Shown piece by piece: positions 8,222-17,886 of a stretch of DNA of 64,000 nucleotides. The notes under the pieces were generated by a model that saw nothing but the letters and a program-made list of their open reading frames with translations, had not been told where the DNA came from and searched no databases. The position numbers and the translations under genes were made by a program. Source of the stretch: Falsibacillus pallidus (GTDB taxonomy: Bacteria; Bacillota; Bacilli; Bacillales; DSM-25281); contig NZ_QQAY01000007.1 in the NCBI RefSeq assembly GCF_003350505.1, forward strand, positions 1 to 64,000. Direction: 5' to 3'. Every line of letters begins with the position of its first letter. Within the stretch, counting starts at the first letter, position 1.

Positions 8222-9508
8222 ATGGAAAAGCTAAAAATTGCAGGCGGATACCCTCTAAAAGGAACCATTAAGGTCAGCGGAGCGAAAAATAGTGCAGTTG
8301 CATTGATTCCCGCAACCATCCTGGCAGACTCCCCTGTCACGATTGAAGGTCTGCCCGATATTTCTGATATCTCAATGCTGAAGTCGCTTCTTGAAGAAAT
8401 AGGTGGAACTGTCCAATTTGAAGATGGAGATATGACGGTCGATCCTTCGAAAATGATTTCCATGCCGCTTCCAAACGGTAAGGTAAAAAAATTGCGTGCT
8501 TCCTATTATTTGATGGGAGCCATGCTTGGACGGTTCAAAAAAGCGGTGATTGGTCTGCCTGGCGGATGTCATCTTGGCCCACGTCCGATCGACCAGCATA
8601 TAAAAGGGTTTGAAGCTCTTGGAGCGCAAGTCACCAACGAGCAGGGAGCTATATATTTGCGAGCAGATGAATTGGTCGGTGCAAGAATTTATTTAGACGT
8701 GGTCAGCGTCGGGGCAACGATTAACATCATGCTTGCTGCTGTAAGGGCAAAAGGGAAAACCATCATTGAGAATGCGGCGAAAGAACCGGAAATCATTGAT
8801 GTAGCAACACTTCTGACAAATATGGGAGCTAAAATCAAAGGGGCTGGAACGGATGTTATCCGGATCGAAGGCGTAGAACACCTTCACGGCTGCCGCCATA
8901 CCATCATCCCTGATCGAATTGAAGCCGGAACGTTCATGATCCTCGCTGCAGCTGTTGGCGAAGGCGTCCTGATCGACAACGTCATTCCACTACATATGGA
9001 ATCGCTTACAGCTAAATTGAGAGAAATGGGCGTACCAGTCGATGCTGGCGACGAACAGATATTCATCGGGAAAGCGGACAAGTTGAAGACAGTGGATGTC
9101 AAAACGCTTGTCTACCCAGGGTTCCCAACCGATCTTCAGCAGCCATTCACGTCCTTGCTGACAAGGGCAGAAGGGTCTGCTGTTGTGACAGATACCATAT
9201 ATTCAGCCCGCTTCAAGCACATTGATGAGCTCAGAAGAATGAATGCAAATATTAAAGTGGAAGGCAGATCTGCCATCATCCACGGTCCGATCAAGCTTCA
9301 AGGTGCAAAAGTAAAAGCGAGCGATTTGCGTGCCGGAGCTGCATTGGTCATTGCCGGCCTCATGGCAGAAGGCATCACAGAAGTGACGGGCCTTGAGCAC
9401 ATCGATCGCGGCTACAGCAATTTGGAAGAAAAACTAAATGGGCTTGGTGCAACAATTTGGCGCGAGTCATTGACGCAGGAAGAAATTGAACAATTAAAAA
9501 GTTCATAA
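8222..9508 (+). CDS. murZ: UDP-GlcNAc 1-carboxyvinyltransferase, second paralogue (MurZ/MurAB)
   Basis: This 428-residue enzyme transfers enolpyruvate from PEP to UDP-GlcNAc, the first committed step of peptidoglycan synthesis. Catalytic Cys116 lies in [14 protein letters not shown], the loop targeted by fosfomycin. [13 protein letters not shown] near the N terminus is the conserved substrate loop. The ATG at 8222 follows GGAAGGGAG. A second MurA gene is at 55665, as in other Bacillota with two paralogues. Synteny (after tal, before glpX and rho) identifies this one as the MurAB/MurZ type. Confidence 0.96.
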   Translation: MEKLKIAGGYPLKGTIKVSGAKNSAVALIPATILADSPVTIEGLPDISDISMLKSLLEEIGGTVQFEDGDMTVDPSKMISMPLPNGKVKKLRASYYLMGAMLGRFKKAVIGLPGGCHLGPRPIDQHIKGFEALGAQVTNEQGAIYLRADELVGARIYLDVVSVGATINIMLAAVRAKGKTIIENAAKEPEIIDVATLLTNMGAKIKGAGTDVIRIEGVEHLHGCRHTIIPDRIEAGTFMILAAAVGEGVLIDNVIPLHMESLTAKLREMGVPVDAGDEQIFIGKADKLKTVDVKTLVYPGFPTDLQQPFTSLLTRAEGSAVVTDTIYSARFKHIDELRRMNANIKVEGRSAIIHGPIKLQGAKVKASDLRAGAALVIAGLMAEGITEVTGLEHIDRGYSNLEEKLNGLGATIWRESLTQEEIEQLKSS

Positions 9509-9615
9509 GATAATCCCAAATTGCGCTTAATGTGTTACAATAAACGGTGGATTGTGTTATACAATATACAAAATAACCAAACACTATGTTTTTGTGATAC
9601 AGGAGGACGAGATCA

Positions 9616-10581
9616 ATGGAACGAAGTCTATCAATGGAATTGATTCGTGTAACAGAGGCTGCTGCACTTGCTTCCGCCCGCTGGATGGGAAGAGGAAAGA
9701 AAGACGAAGCGGATGATGCAGCAACTTCTGCAATGCGCGACGTATTTGATACAGTGCCGATGAAAGGGACAGTGGTCATCGGTGAAGGCGAAATGGATGA
9801 GGCGCCGATGCTTTATATCGGCGAAAAACTCGGCACCGGCTACGGCCCTCGCGTTGATGTTGCAGTCGATCCACTTGAAGGGACGAATATCGTGGCTTCA
9901 GGCGGTTGGAATGCGCTCGCTGTATTGGCTGTCGCAGACCACGGAAACCTTCTTCATGCACCTGATATGTACATGGATAAGATTGCGGTTGGCCCGGAAG
10001 CTGTCGGCCTGATCGATATCAATGCTTCGGTCATTGATAACCTGAAAGCTGTAGCAAAAGCAAAAAATAAAGGCATTGAAGACGTAGTGGCAACGGTATT
10101 GAATCGTGAGCGCCATGAACACATCATTTCCCAGCTCCGTGAAGCGGGTGCCCGCATCAAACTGATCAACGATGGGGATGTAGCAGGCGCCATCAATACG
10201 GCATTTGACCACACTGGAGTGGATATCCTGTTCGGTTCAGGTGGTGCACCTGAAGGGGTCATCGCAGCAGTGGCATTAAAGTGCCTTGGCGGAGAAATCC
10301 AAGGGAAGCTCGTACCGCAAAATGATGCTGAACTGCAGCGCTGCAAATCAATGGGGCTTGACGTGGATAAAGTACTCCGCATGGAAGATCTCGTTCGTGG
10401 AGACGATGCCATATTTGCCGCAACAGGCGTAACGGACGGCGAATTGCTTCGAGGTGTCCAATTCAAGGGATCTTATGGCTCCACGCATTCATTGGTCATG
10501 CGCGCGAAATCAGGCACGGTCCGCTTTATCGACGGGCGCCACAGCTTGAAGAAAAAGCCTAACCTTGTCATTAAACCTTAA
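9616..10581 (+). CDS. glpX: class II fructose-1,6-bisphosphatase GlpX
   Basis: This 321-residue protein hydrolyses fructose-1,6-bisphosphate to fructose-6-phosphate in gluconeogenesis. Metal and phosphate motifs are present: [13 protein letters not shown], then [10 protein letters not shown], and [11 protein letters not shown] further on. ATG 9616 is preceded by AGGAGGACGAG. It corresponds to B. subtilis YwjI, between murAB and rho. Confidence 0.95.
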   Translation: MERSLSMELIRVTEAAALASARWMGRGKKDEADDAATSAMRDVFDTVPMKGTVVIGEGEMDEAPMLYIGEKLGTGYGPRVDVAVDPLEGTNIVASGGWNALAVLAVADHGNLLHAPDMYMDKIAVGPEAVGLIDINASVIDNLKAVAKAKNKGIEDVVATVLNRERHEHIISQLREAGARIKLINDGDVAGAINTAFDHTGVDILFGSGGAPEGVIAAVALKCLGGEIQGKLVPQNDAELQRCKSMGLDVDKVLRMEDLVRGDDAIFAATGVTDGELLRGVQFKGSYGSTHSLVMRAKSGTVRFIDGRHSLKKKPNLVIKP

Positions 10582-10964
10582 AAACTAGTAAACTATAAGG
10601 AAGAAGGATTGAACGGAACGATGTCATCCGGACAATCTTTTCTTCCTCCTATATTGATTCTTTATAAACAATATGGTAAAAATAGATATTGTTTATAAGT
10701 GCTTGTTCAAATGGGGGCAGAGAGGGTCATTTTTACCTCTGGCAGATATAATTGGAAAAATAGATAAAAAAACAACACCATTTCACCTGATGATTTGGAC
10801 AACCTCAAACAGAAAAAACAACACTGCATAAATAACACTTCTGCATTACTTCACTTTCTTCATTCAATCCTTAAAAATCTTTGACTTTCCATCCATCGTT
10901 AAAAACTGAACAGCCATTAATAGGATGGTCATTGCAATACAATACTGATAAGCGTGGTGTCATA
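10582..10964 (+). promoter_or_regulatory. glpX terminator hairpin and long C-rich rho leader
   Basis: This gap is 383 bases with no credible gene. A hairpin at 10599-10646 (GGAAGAAGGATTG against CAATCTTTTCTTCC) can end glpX. The following stretch, about 10765-10910, is A/C-rich and visibly poor in G, with several AACAAC and CAATCC runs. That is the composition expected of a Rho-binding (rut) region. Autoregulation of rho by Rho-dependent termination in its leader is known from B. subtilis. Confidence 0.5.
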
Positions 10965-12233
10965 ATGGAAGAACTAACGATCATGGGCCTTGAAAATTTA
11001 AAGCTTAAGGAGCTTTATGAGCTGGCCAAAAAATACAAAATCTCGTATTACAGCAAACTGACAAAAAAAGAATTGATATTTGCCATTTTAAAAGCCAAGG
11101 CAGAGCAGGAAGGCTTCTTTTTCATGGAAGGCGTCCTTGAAATCATCCAATCAGAAGGCTTCGGGTTCCTTCGTCCGATCAACTATTCCCCGAGCTCAGA
11201 GGATATTTACATTTCTGCATCACAAATCCGCCGTTTTGACTTGCGCAACGGGGATAAAGTTTCCGGAAAAGTCCGTCCTCCAAAGGAAAATGAGCGCTAC
11301 TACGGCCTGCTGCATGTAGAAGCAGTCAATGGAGAAGATCCAGAGTCGGCAAAGGAGCGAGTGCATTTCCCTGCGCTTACCCCTTTGTATCCAGACCGTC
11401 AAATTTTGCTTGAAACGACACCAAGGAATTTATCAACAAGAATCATGGATCTAGTGACGCCGGTTGGTTTTGGACAGCGTGGATTGATTGTTGCGCCTCC
11501 AAAAGCCGGGAAGACCATGCTGTTGAAAGAAATCGCCAATGCGATCTCAACAAACAATCCGGAAGCAGAGCTGATTGTTCTATTGATCGATGAGCGTCCG
11601 GAAGAAGTAACGGATATCGAACGTTCAGTAAATGCTGAAGTAATCAGCTCCACGTTTGATGAAGTGCCTGAAAACCATATCAAAGTGGCAGAACTTGTCC
11701 TTGAGAGAGCGATGCGTCTTGTCGAGCATAAGCGCGACGTCGTTATCCTTATGGATAGTATTACAAGACTTGCCCGTGCCTATAACCTGGTTATCCCGCC
11801 AAGTGGAAGAACACTTTCCGGCGGTATCGATCCGGCTGCGTTCCACCGTCCAAAACGATTCTTCGGTGCGGCGAGAAACATTGAAGAAGGCGGCAGCTTG
11901 ACCATTTTGGCAACTGCGCTTGTGGACACAGGATCCCGCATGGATGATGTCATCTATGAAGAATTCAAAGGAACAGGAAACATGGAGCTTCACTTGGATC
12001 GCTCCCTTGCAGAGAAGCGCATCTTCCCTGCCATCGACATCCGCCGCTCCGGTACGAGGAAAGAAGAACTCCTCATGCCAAAAGAAAAGCTGGACAACCT
12101 ATGGGCCATCCGCAAAGCCATGTCCGATGCGCCTGACTTCGCAGAACGATTCCTTCGCAAGCTGAGGCAGTCCAAGAACAATGACGAGTTCTTCAACAAC
12201 CTGAGCGAAGAAGTAAAAGCAAAAAGAAGCTGA
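10965..12233 (+). CDS. rho: transcription termination factor Rho
   Basis: This 422-residue hexameric RNA helicase ends Rho-dependent transcripts. It has an N-terminal [13 protein letters not shown] helix domain, a cold-shock-like RNA-binding domain ([15 protein letters not shown]), Walker A PPKAGKT, and the conserved DERPEEVTD and [16 protein letters not shown] segments. I chose ATG 10965 ([11 protein letters not shown]) by alignment from memory with the B. subtilis start. ATG 10983 is the alternative. The ribosome site is weak (GGTG). The leader is unusually long. Confidence 0.97.
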   Translation: MEELTIMGLENLKLKELYELAKKYKISYYSKLTKKELIFAILKAKAEQEGFFFMEGVLEIIQSEGFGFLRPINYSPSSEDIYISASQIRRFDLRNGDKVSGKVRPPKENERYYGLLHVEAVNGEDPESAKERVHFPALTPLYPDRQILLETTPRNLSTRIMDLVTPVGFGQRGLIVAPPKAGKTMLLKEIANAISTNNPEAELIVLLIDERPEEVTDIERSVNAEVISSTFDEVPENHIKVAELVLERAMRLVEHKRDVVILMDSITRLARAYNLVIPPSGRTLSGGIDPAAFHRPKRFFGAARNIEEGGSLTILATALVDTGSRMDDVIYEEFKGTGNMELHLDRSLAEKRIFPAIDIRRSGTRKEELLMPKEKLDNLWAIRKAMSDAPDFAERFLRKLRQSKNNDEFFNNLSEEVKAKRS

Positions 12234-12274
12234 CGTTTTCCATAAAAAGTGAGAAGGAATGCATGGACAACTTG

Positions 12275-12303
12275 TTGCATTTCGGCAGGAAACTTGCTAT
12301 AAT
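12275..12303 (+). promoter_or_regulatory. sigma-A promoter of rpmE
   Basis: TTGCAT (12275-12280) and a perfect TATAAT (12298-12303) are separated by exactly 17 bases. The predicted start near 12310 precedes the structured leader. Confidence 0.85.
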
Positions 12304-12325
12304 GTAGTCAATGTGTTTATAAATG

Positions 12326-12415
12326 AATGCGGTAAGGGGCTGTAGCGGAACGAACCTTTAGAGGGAAGAGGCTTCGGCTTCGGCGTTCCATAAATGCACT
12401 AGCTCATATCGCATT
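12326..12415 (+). ncRNA. structured 5' leader of rpmE, candidate L31 ribosomal-protein leader
   Basis: An outer stem AATGCG (12326-12331) with CGCATT (12410-12415) encloses a second stem GGAACG (12347-12352) with CGTTCC (12384-12389). A small inner hairpin GAAG-AGG-CTTC lies at 12365-12375. This nested shape, between a strong promoter and the L31 gene, fits a ribosomal-protein leader that binds L31 for feedback control. The structure is seen in the sequence. The ligand is inferred. Confidence 0.6.
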
Positions 12416-12468
12416 AGCGTATATAAAACTCTGTTTCAGATGATTCAGGGCGGAAGGAGATGAAAAGA

Positions 12469-12672
12469 ATGAAAGCAGGAATTCATCCAGAATACAAGAA
12501 AATCAAAGTTAGCTGTGCTTGTGGCAACGAATTTGAAACTGGTTCTGTAGCAGATGAAGTGCGCGTAGAGGTTTGCTCTGAGTGCCATCCATTCTACACA
12601 GGACGTCAGAAATTCGCTGACGCAGGTGGCCGTGTTGATCGCTTCAACAAAAAATATGGCCTTAAGAAATAA
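12469..12672 (+). CDS. rpmE: 50S ribosomal protein L31, zinc-binding type
   Basis: This 67-residue large-subunit protein carries the zinc-binding Cys set: CACG near the N terminus and CSECHPF about 20 residues on. It is therefore the C+ form rather than the zinc-free YtiA type. ATG 12469 ([11 protein letters not shown]) is chosen over the in-frame ATG at 12460 because GGAAGGAGATG spaces correctly to it and the family begins there. It sits behind its own promoter and leader, and ends at a strong terminator. Confidence 0.96.
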   Translation: MKAGIHPEYKKIKVSCACGNEFETGSVADEVRVEVCSECHPFYTGRQKFADAGGRVDRFNKKYGLKK

Positions 12673-12679
12673 TTTTTCA

Positions 12680-12719
12680 AAAACAGGCAAGCATGAAAAT
12701 ACTTGCCTGTTTTTTTTTA
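12680..12719 (+). terminator. rpmE terminator
   Basis: AAACAGGCAAG and CTTGCCTGTTT form an 11-base-pair stem followed by a long T-run. Confidence 0.92.
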
Positions 12720-12865
12720 CTAAAAAAGCCTTTTTAAAATGAAATGGAAGCCAAAAATGGGGGCAGTCTATGAGGACTGTTTCTCTTTTTTGCTTTTTAT
12801 CCCCTGTACATAAGTGGACAGGCTATAAATACAGATAGTAAGGACGAGGAAGGAGAGGCTGTTTC

Positions 12866-13480
12866 GTGTACCTCATGAAGCAAACAGGATGGGTAGAAAT
12901 CATCTGCGGAAGCATGTTTTCCGGAAAATCAGAAGAGCTGATTCGCCGCGTTCGCCGTACCCAATTCGCAAAGCAGCAGATTGCTGTATTCAAACCTAAA
13001 TTAGACAATCGCTACAGCGAAGAAATGGTGGTTTCCCATAACGGTACATCCGTCATCGCCAAGCCCGTGCAAATGGCTGCCGACATCGTAGAATTGGTTT
13101 CTGCGGATGTAGATGTCGTGGCAATCGACGAGGTCCAGTTCTTTGATGAAGAGATCGTCAACGTGATTCAAACATTGGCTGACCGCGGGCACCGTGTCAT
13201 CGCAGCCGGATTGGACCAGGACTTCCGAGGCGAACCGTTCGGCCCGATGCCTGCATTGATGGCCATCGCTGAATCCATAACAAAACTCCAGGCAGTCTGC
13301 GCTGTCTGTGGATCGCCAGCAAGCAGGACGCAGCGCTTAATCGAAGGCAAACCAGCCTGCTATGATGATCCGATCATCCTGGTTGGAGCATCGGAAGCAT
13401 ACGAACCGCGCTGTCGCCACCACCACGAAGTACCAACAGGCATCAGCAAGCACGTTGAAACAGCCTTAAAAAACAGCTAA
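12866..13480 (+). CDS. tdk: thymidine kinase
   Basis: This 204-residue type II thymidine kinase serves dTMP salvage. It has P-loop GSMFSGKS, the DEVQFF Walker B-like segment, and a zinc ribbon from CAVC through CYDDP to CRHHHE. The GTG start at 12866 (MYLMKQTGW) lies at the right distance from GGAAGGAGAGG and matches the B. subtilis form. A palindromic repeat element begins only a few bases after the stop. Confidence 0.96.
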   Translation: MYLMKQTGWVEIICGSMFSGKSEELIRRVRRTQFAKQQIAVFKPKLDNRYSEEMVVSHNGTSVIAKPVQMAADIVELVSADVDVVAIDEVQFFDEEIVNVIQTLADRGHRVIAAGLDQDFRGEPFGPMPALMAIAESITKLQAVCAVCGSPASRTQRLIEGKPACYDDPIILVGASEAYEPRCRHHHEVPTGISKHVETALKNS

Positions 13481-13483
13481 TAA

Positions 13484-13600
13484 GAAAAGCGGAAGCGCCT
13501 AGATCAGCCCCGACCAGCATAAGACGGAACTCGAAGGAAATCCTGATTTCCGTAGAGTTTTGACTTATGACTCGAGGGGCTAGGCGCTGAAGCTGGACAT
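13484..13600 (+). repeat. 117-bp palindromic dispersed repeat, copy 1
   Basis: The element runs from AGAAAAGCGGAAGCGCC to GCTGAAGCTGGACAT. Near-complementary arms (GCGCCT with AGGCGC, CAGCCCC with GGGGCT, GGAAATC with GATTTCC) give it a long fold-back structure. An almost identical copy lies in reverse orientation at 61946-62063. It has no coding capacity and resembles a MITE or REP-type element of Bacillaceae genomes. Confidence 0.85.
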
Positions 13601-13608
13601 TAAAGAAG

Positions 13609-13657
13609 AACCGCCCCGCTGCACAGGACATCTTCCTGTAAGCGAGGGTGGTTTTTT
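13609..13657 (+). terminator. cruciform-like terminator after tdk and repeat
   Basis: AACCGCCCCGCT pairs with AGCGAGGGTGGTT around an inner ACAGGA/TCCTGT hairpin, followed by a T-run. Confidence 0.75.
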
Positions 13658-13740
13658 GTTTGAGTTGGGCCAAAAAATCTCCCATTTGCATGAATAGAAC
13701 CTTCCGGCATTCGGAAACGCTATAAACGGAGGTGTCTGAA

Positions 13741-14178
13741 ATGATAAAATGGATAATTGGCTCAATCATGATCATCAGCTTGATGAGCGGCTGCGGCGTC
13801 AGAAATGACTCCACATATTCCAACGAAAACGACGTGAATGGACAGCGCTTCGTCAACAATAAAATCAATAAAGCATGGCCGGATGAAGAGGCAAGGCAAT
13901 CCGGCTGGAATAATCAAAACCCTAATTTTGTCGGCCTTTCCGATACGCCGCCGAGCATGGAACGAGACATGGATAAAGCCCGCCAAGTCGTGAAGGAATA
14001 TACAGAGTATACGCCCGGTGGAGTCTGGATCAACGGAAACACGATGAACGTCACTGTTTATACAAACAAGGATTTTTCAAGCAAAAAAGAAGCAAAGAGA
14101 GCAAAAGACAAGCTTCATAAAATCATCTTGCAGGCGTTCCCGCGCTATAACGTCGACGTGAAGATCAAACACAAATAA
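13741..14178 (+). CDS. putative lipoprotein of unknown function
   Basis: This 145-residue protein has a short signal peptide and lipobox (MSGC, Cys about residue 17), so it should be anchored outside the membrane. The mature part is polar and Asn-rich at first, then has a beta-alpha-beta-like module (GNTMNVTVYT followed by Lys/Ala-rich helix and NVDVKIKHK). That module is faintly reminiscent of the YhcN/YlaJ spore lipoproteins, a weak resemblance only. ATG 13741 is set by GGAGGTG seven bases upstream. It stands alone between tdk and prfA. Confidence 0.75.
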   Translation: MIKWIIGSIMIISLMSGCGVRNDSTYSNENDVNGQRFVNNKINKAWPDEEARQSGWNNQNPNFVGLSDTPPSMERDMDKARQVVKEYTEYTPGGVWINGNTMNVTVYTNKDFSSKKEAKRAKDKLHKIILQAFPRYNVDVKIKHK

Positions 14179-14184
14179 GAAGAG

Positions 14185-14240
14185 TACCCACACGAGGAAC
14201 CTGCCTTTCGCAGGTGCCAAAATGGTGGGTATTTTCTTTA
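14185..14240 (+). terminator. terminator upstream of prfA
   Basis: TACCCAC (14185-14191) pairs with GTGGGTA (14225-14231) around an inner ACCTGC/GCAGGT hairpin, followed by TTTTCTTT. Confidence 0.8.
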
Positions 14241-14301
14241 CGGGCCCACTTCTGTATACTATAATTATTATGTTATGGACTAAAATTTGAGGTGAAAAAC
14301 T

Positions 14302-15372
14302 GTGTTTGATCGCTTGCAAGCAGTTGAAGATCGCTATGATAGACTGAATGAACTTCTTAGTGATCCTGAAATCGTGAATGATCCAAAGAAATTAAGAGAG
14401 TATTCAAAAGAGCAGTCCGGAATTCAAGAAACTGTTCAAGTTTACCGTGAATATAAAGAAGCGCGCGCACAATTCAAGGATGCTAAAGCAATGCTTGAAG
14501 AAAAGCTTGATGCTGAAATGCGCGAAATGGTCAAAGAAGAAATCAGTGAATTGGAAGAACGCATCGAAGAATTTGAGGCGCGTTTAAAAATCCTCCTTAT
14601 CCCGAAAGATCCGAATGACGACAAAAACGTTATCTTTGAAATCCGCGGTGCAGCAGGGGGAGACGAGGCAGCCCTTTTTGCCGGAAACCTTTACCGCATG
14701 TACAGCCGATTCGCAGAAATGCAAGGCTGGAAAACGGAAATCATCGATGCCGCACCAACAGGCCTCGGCGGATACAAAGAAATCATTTTCATGGTCAACG
14801 GGAACGGAGCTTTTTCCAAGTTGAAATATGAGAATGGCGCCCACCGTGTGCAGCGCGTTCCGGAAACCGAATCAGGCGGACGCATCCATACGTCTACTGC
14901 TACCGTGGCATGCCTGCCGGAAGCGGAAGAAGTGGAAGTTGAAATCCATGATAAAGATGTCCGCGTCGACACATTCGCTTCAAGCGGACCAGGTGGACAG
15001 AGCGTAAATACAACCATGTCTGCCGTTCGTTTGACACATATCCCGACAGGAACGGTTGTATCTTGCCAAGATGAAAAATCACAGATCAAAAATAAAGAAA
15101 AAGCGATGAAGGTCCTTCGTGCCCGCGTCTATGATAAATTCCAGCGTGAAGCACAGGCGGAATACGATGCACAGCGTAAATCCGCGGTTGGATCCGGAGA
15201 CCGCTCAGAACGCATCCGCACATACAACTACCCGCAAAACCGTGTGACGGACCACCGCATCGGATTGACCATCCAAAAGCTTGATCAAATCCTTGAAGGC
15301 AAATTGGATGAAATCATCGAAGCATTGATAATGGAAGACCAGTCCAAGAAGCTTGAAAGCATGCAGGACTAA
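14302..15372 (+). CDS. prfA: peptide chain release factor 1
   Basis: This 356-residue factor releases peptides at UAA and UAG. The codon-reading tripeptide region reads RVPETES (PxT motif), and the GGQ loop reads [11 protein letters not shown]. The Gln there is the target of the methylase encoded next. The GTG start follows TTTGAGGTG. prmC begins three bases after the stop, a conserved pairing. Confidence 0.97.
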   Translation: MFDRLQAVEDRYDRLNELLSDPEIVNDPKKLREYSKEQSGIQETVQVYREYKEARAQFKDAKAMLEEKLDAEMREMVKEEISELEERIEEFEARLKILLIPKDPNDDKNVIFEIRGAAGGDEAALFAGNLYRMYSRFAEMQGWKTEIIDAAPTGLGGYKEIIFMVNGNGAFSKLKYENGAHRVQRVPETESGGRIHTSTATVACLPEAEEVEVEIHDKDVRVDTFASSGPGGQSVNTTMSAVRLTHIPTGTVVSCQDEKSQIKNKEKAMKVLRARVYDKFQREAQAEYDAQRKSAVGSGDRSERIRTYNYPQNRVTDHRIGLTIQKLDQILEGKLDEIIEALIMEDQSKKLESMQD

Positions 15373-15375
15373 TCC

Positions 15376-16233
15376 ATGCCATTGAAAGTATTCGAAGCCC
15401 TCAAATGGGCTTCTTCTTATTTAAAGAAGAAGCAGCGGGATGAAAATGCGGGTGAACTCCTGCTGCGCCATTTGATGAAATTGGACAGGTCGCAGCTTTT
15501 TGCCAATCAGCAGATGGAGATTCCGGTTGAAACAGAAGCAGAATTTAAGGCGGCCGTTGAGGCGCATATCTCCGGAACGCCGGTCCAGCATCTCATGGGG
15601 TATGAGGAATTCTACGGCAGAAAATTTCATGTCAATGAACATGTATTGATTCCACGGCCCGAAACAGAAGAGCTGGTCTATGAAACGCTCAAAAGAGTGA
15701 AGAGGTATTTTACCGCTACTGCAGGTCTGAAGCTAGTGGATATTGGGACAGGTTCAAGTGCAATTGCCTCGACGATGAAATTGGAGATGCCGGAACTGGA
15801 TGTGTCAGCATCGGATATTTCAGAGGATGCCTTGAAGATGGCGAGGGAGAATGCAGCTCGTCTTGGGGCAGAGGTGGTATTTTATCAAGGGGATTTGCTT
15901 CAGCCTTTTATTGAGGCTGGGAGTACATTTGATATCGTGCTTTCCAATCCTCCATACATTCCGAATCATGAAAAAGAGGAGCTCTCGGATGTGGTTAGGG
16001 ATCATGAACCGCATACCGCTTTGTTCGGCGGCGAAGACGGACTCGATCTGTATCGTCGTTTTGCCGAAGAATTGCCAGCGGTGGTCGGTGATCGTGCCAT
16101 CATTGGCTTTGAATTTGGAGCAGGCCAGGGCGAATCCGTGAAAGAAATCATGAAAAAAGCATTCCCGATGGCCGAAGTTGAAGTGGTATTTGATATTAAT
16201 GGAAAAGACCGGATGGTTTTTTGTGAATTATAG
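15376..16233 (+). CDS. prmC: release-factor glutamine N5-methyltransferase PrmC
   Basis: This 285-residue SAM-dependent enzyme methylates the GGQ glutamine of RF1 and RF2. It has an N-terminal helical substrate-binding domain, then LVDIGTGSSAIA (SAM loop) and the catalytic NPPY in LSNPPYIPN. It starts at ATG 15376, immediately after prfA, with only a weak AGGA ahead, so it is probably translated by coupling. A phased repeat array follows the stop. Confidence 0.95.
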   Translation: MPLKVFEALKWASSYLKKKQRDENAGELLLRHLMKLDRSQLFANQQMEIPVETEAEFKAAVEAHISGTPVQHLMGYEEFYGRKFHVNEHVLIPRPETEELVYETLKRVKRYFTATAGLKLVDIGTGSSAIASTMKLEMPELDVSASDISEDALKMARENAARLGAEVVFYQGDLLQPFIEAGSTFDIVLSNPPYIPNHEKEELSDVVRDHEPHTALFGGEDGLDLYRRFAEELPAVVGDRAIIGFEFGAGQGESVKEIMKKAFPMAEVEVVFDINGKDRMVFCEL

Positions 16234-16270
16234 CGCTCTTCCCTGTGTGGGAGGGCGTTTTTTTGGTGTC

Positions 16271-16396
16271 TATGCGCCGGAAATTGGGGTTTATGCTCGG
16301 GAAACTGGCTCTTTTGCGCCGGCTCAGGGGCTCTATGCGCAAAAGTTATCTCCCTATGCGCTAAAACCCCCTCTCTTTGCGCTGCTTAAAATCATT
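16271..16396 (+). repeat. 21-bp phased hexad array A (TATGCGC family)
   Basis: Six units lie exactly 21 bases apart: the TGC of each core starts at 16273, 16294, 16315, 16336, 16357 and 16378. Each has a core close to TATGCGCC followed by a 13-base variable linker. Cores vary slightly (TATGCTCG, TTTGCGCC, TATGCGCA). The array lies between prmC and spoIIR and overlaps no credible gene. Confidence 0.85.
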
Positions 16397-16586
16397 CTAA
16401 TCTGCCCCGCGCCCCTACGCCACGCCTGCCTGCCCTGCCCCGTCGCACTCCAACCATCCCAGCCCAACGCCACACCACTCTAACTCTATGAAACTTTCAA
16501 TCCGAATTTTTTTCAAATTCATAGTTTAAGATTCCGGGTCCGTGTCCATACTGTTCTTATCAGGGAGAAGAGGGGACGGAGCAGAC
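16397..16586. other. gene-free stretch ahead of spoIIR
   Basis: The first part is C-rich and G-poor (about 16400-16480). The rest is AT-rich and should hold the spoIIR promoter, expected to be sigma-F dependent by analogy with B. subtilis. I could not pick out a convincing sigma-F match. Confidence 0.5.
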
Positions 16587-17342
16587 ATGAAACGTAAATC
16601 ATATGCTTGGATCTATTTAATCGTATTATCATTGGGGACAATCCTCAGTTTGTATATACCAAAACAAGAAACGGCCGCGCAGGATGCGATGGTGATTCCG
16701 GATTCAGCGATCAGGCTGCGAATCCTTGCAAACAGCGACAAGTCGGAAGATCAGGCGGTCAAGCGCAAAATCAGGGATGCCGTGAATGCAGAAATCACTA
16801 AGTGGGTGGAAGACCTTACTTCCATAGAAGAAGCAAGAAAAGTCATCAAGTCACATCTTCCAGAAATCGAAGAAATCGCTAAGCAGGAAATGAAGAATCA
16901 GCACATGGATCAAAGCATCCACGTCAAATTTGGCAAAGTGAACTTCCCAACAAAATTGTATGGACAGTATTTATATCCTGCGGGCGAGTACGAAGCCATT
17001 TTAATCACACTCGGCAAAGGAGAAGGAGCCAACTGGTGGTGCGTACTATACCCTCCATTATGCTTCCTTGATTTCTCAAATGGCGTAGCCGTCAGCGAAG
17101 GATTTGAAGATAAATCGGCAAAAGCTCAAGCGGCAGAAAAAAAGGGAGACGTTCAAGAAAAGGATGCGGTACAAGAAAATAATACAGTTCAAAACAAAGT
17201 GCTGCCGGACACAAGCCACGCTGAAAAAATTGAAACAGCTTCTTCAGCTGAAAAGGAAGAAACGCCGGTTTATGCAGGAGATGAACAGCAAGAAGTAAAA
17301 GTGAAATTTTTCGTAGTGGAACTTTTCGAAAAGCTATTCTAA
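16587..17342 (+). CDS. spoIIR: stage II sporulation protein R (SpoIIR)
   Basis: This 251-residue secreted forespore signal activates the SpoIIGA protease to process pro-sigma-E in the mother cell. An N-terminal hydrophobic segment (about residues 6-24) is the export signal. The conserved core includes IRLRILANSDK and NWWCVLYPPLCFLDF. A charged, low-complexity tail (about residues 175-230, rich in Lys, Glu, Gln) makes it longer than B. subtilis SpoIIR. ATG 16587 follows GAGGGGACGGAG. Confidence 0.94.
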   Translation: MKRKSYAWIYLIVLSLGTILSLYIPKQETAAQDAMVIPDSAIRLRILANSDKSEDQAVKRKIRDAVNAEITKWVEDLTSIEEARKVIKSHLPEIEEIAKQEMKNQHMDQSIHVKFGKVNFPTKLYGQYLYPAGEYEAILITLGKGEGANWWCVLYPPLCFLDFSNGVAVSEGFEDKSAKAQAAEKKGDVQEKDAVQENNTVQNKVLPDTSHAEKIETASSAEKEETPVYAGDEQQEVKVKFFVVELFEKLF

Positions 17343-17346
17343 GCCG

Positions 17347-17379
17347 AAAATAGAGAGCCTCGTGCTTTCTATTTTTTTG
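17347..17379. terminator. spoIIR terminator
   Basis: AAAATAGAGAG pairs with CTTTCTATTTT (one wobble) around a six-base loop, followed by a T-run. Confidence 0.85.
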
Positions 17380-17445
17380 TTCTACTATTTCCACCTCTCC
17401 ATATACATGTTAATAGATTACGAAAAGCATAGGGGAGGAAATGAG

Positions 17446-17886
17446 ATGAAAGTCATTCGGCAGGCGGAAAGTTTGGATTTAGATAAGCTGGTAAGCTTTT
17501 TGACAGCGGCAGGCTTGAGCACAGAAGGAGTAAAAGAGTCGATTGATTACTTCTTGCTCATCGAGAATGAGCAGGGGAAGATTTTTGGGACAATGGGAAT
17601 CGAGCCTTTTGAAACAAGCGGGCTGCTCCGCTCCCTGGTCGTAGTCAAGGAAATGGGCGAGGAAGGGTTATTAACACTTTTTCAACAGATGTTTAAACTT
17701 GCGAAGGAAAGAGGGTTATCCACATTATATTTGGCAACCAATAAACCTTCTTCCTTATCGTTTCTGGCCTGGATGGGATTTTCACAGGTGGATAAACAGG
17801 ATCTTCCTCCTGAAATTGGCCAATCAGCCCACGGCTCCGAGTTATTAACAAATGTCCAAAGCACTTTTATGAAATTATCCTTATAA
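17446..17886 (+). CDS. ywlB: GNAT-family N-acetyltransferase (YwlB-like)
   Basis: This 146-residue protein has the GNAT fold pattern: GKIFGTMGIEPF (beta strands), LLRSLVVVKEMGEEGLLTLF (acetyl-CoA-binding region, atypical R/Q-x-x-G loop), then ATNKPSSLSFLAWMGF (C-terminal signature). The substrate is unknown. ATG 17446 follows GGGGAGGAAATG. It occupies the place of ywlB in B. subtilis, directly before ywlC. A perfect DnaA box (TTATCCACA, 17716-17724) lies within the gene. Confidence 0.85.
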   Translation: MKVIRQAESLDLDKLVSFLTAAGLSTEGVKESIDYFLLIENEQGKIFGTMGIEPFETSGLLRSLVVVKEMGEEGLLTLFQQMFKLAKERGLSTLYLATNKPSSLSFLAWMGFSQVDKQDLPPEIGQSAHGSELLTNVQSTFMKLSL

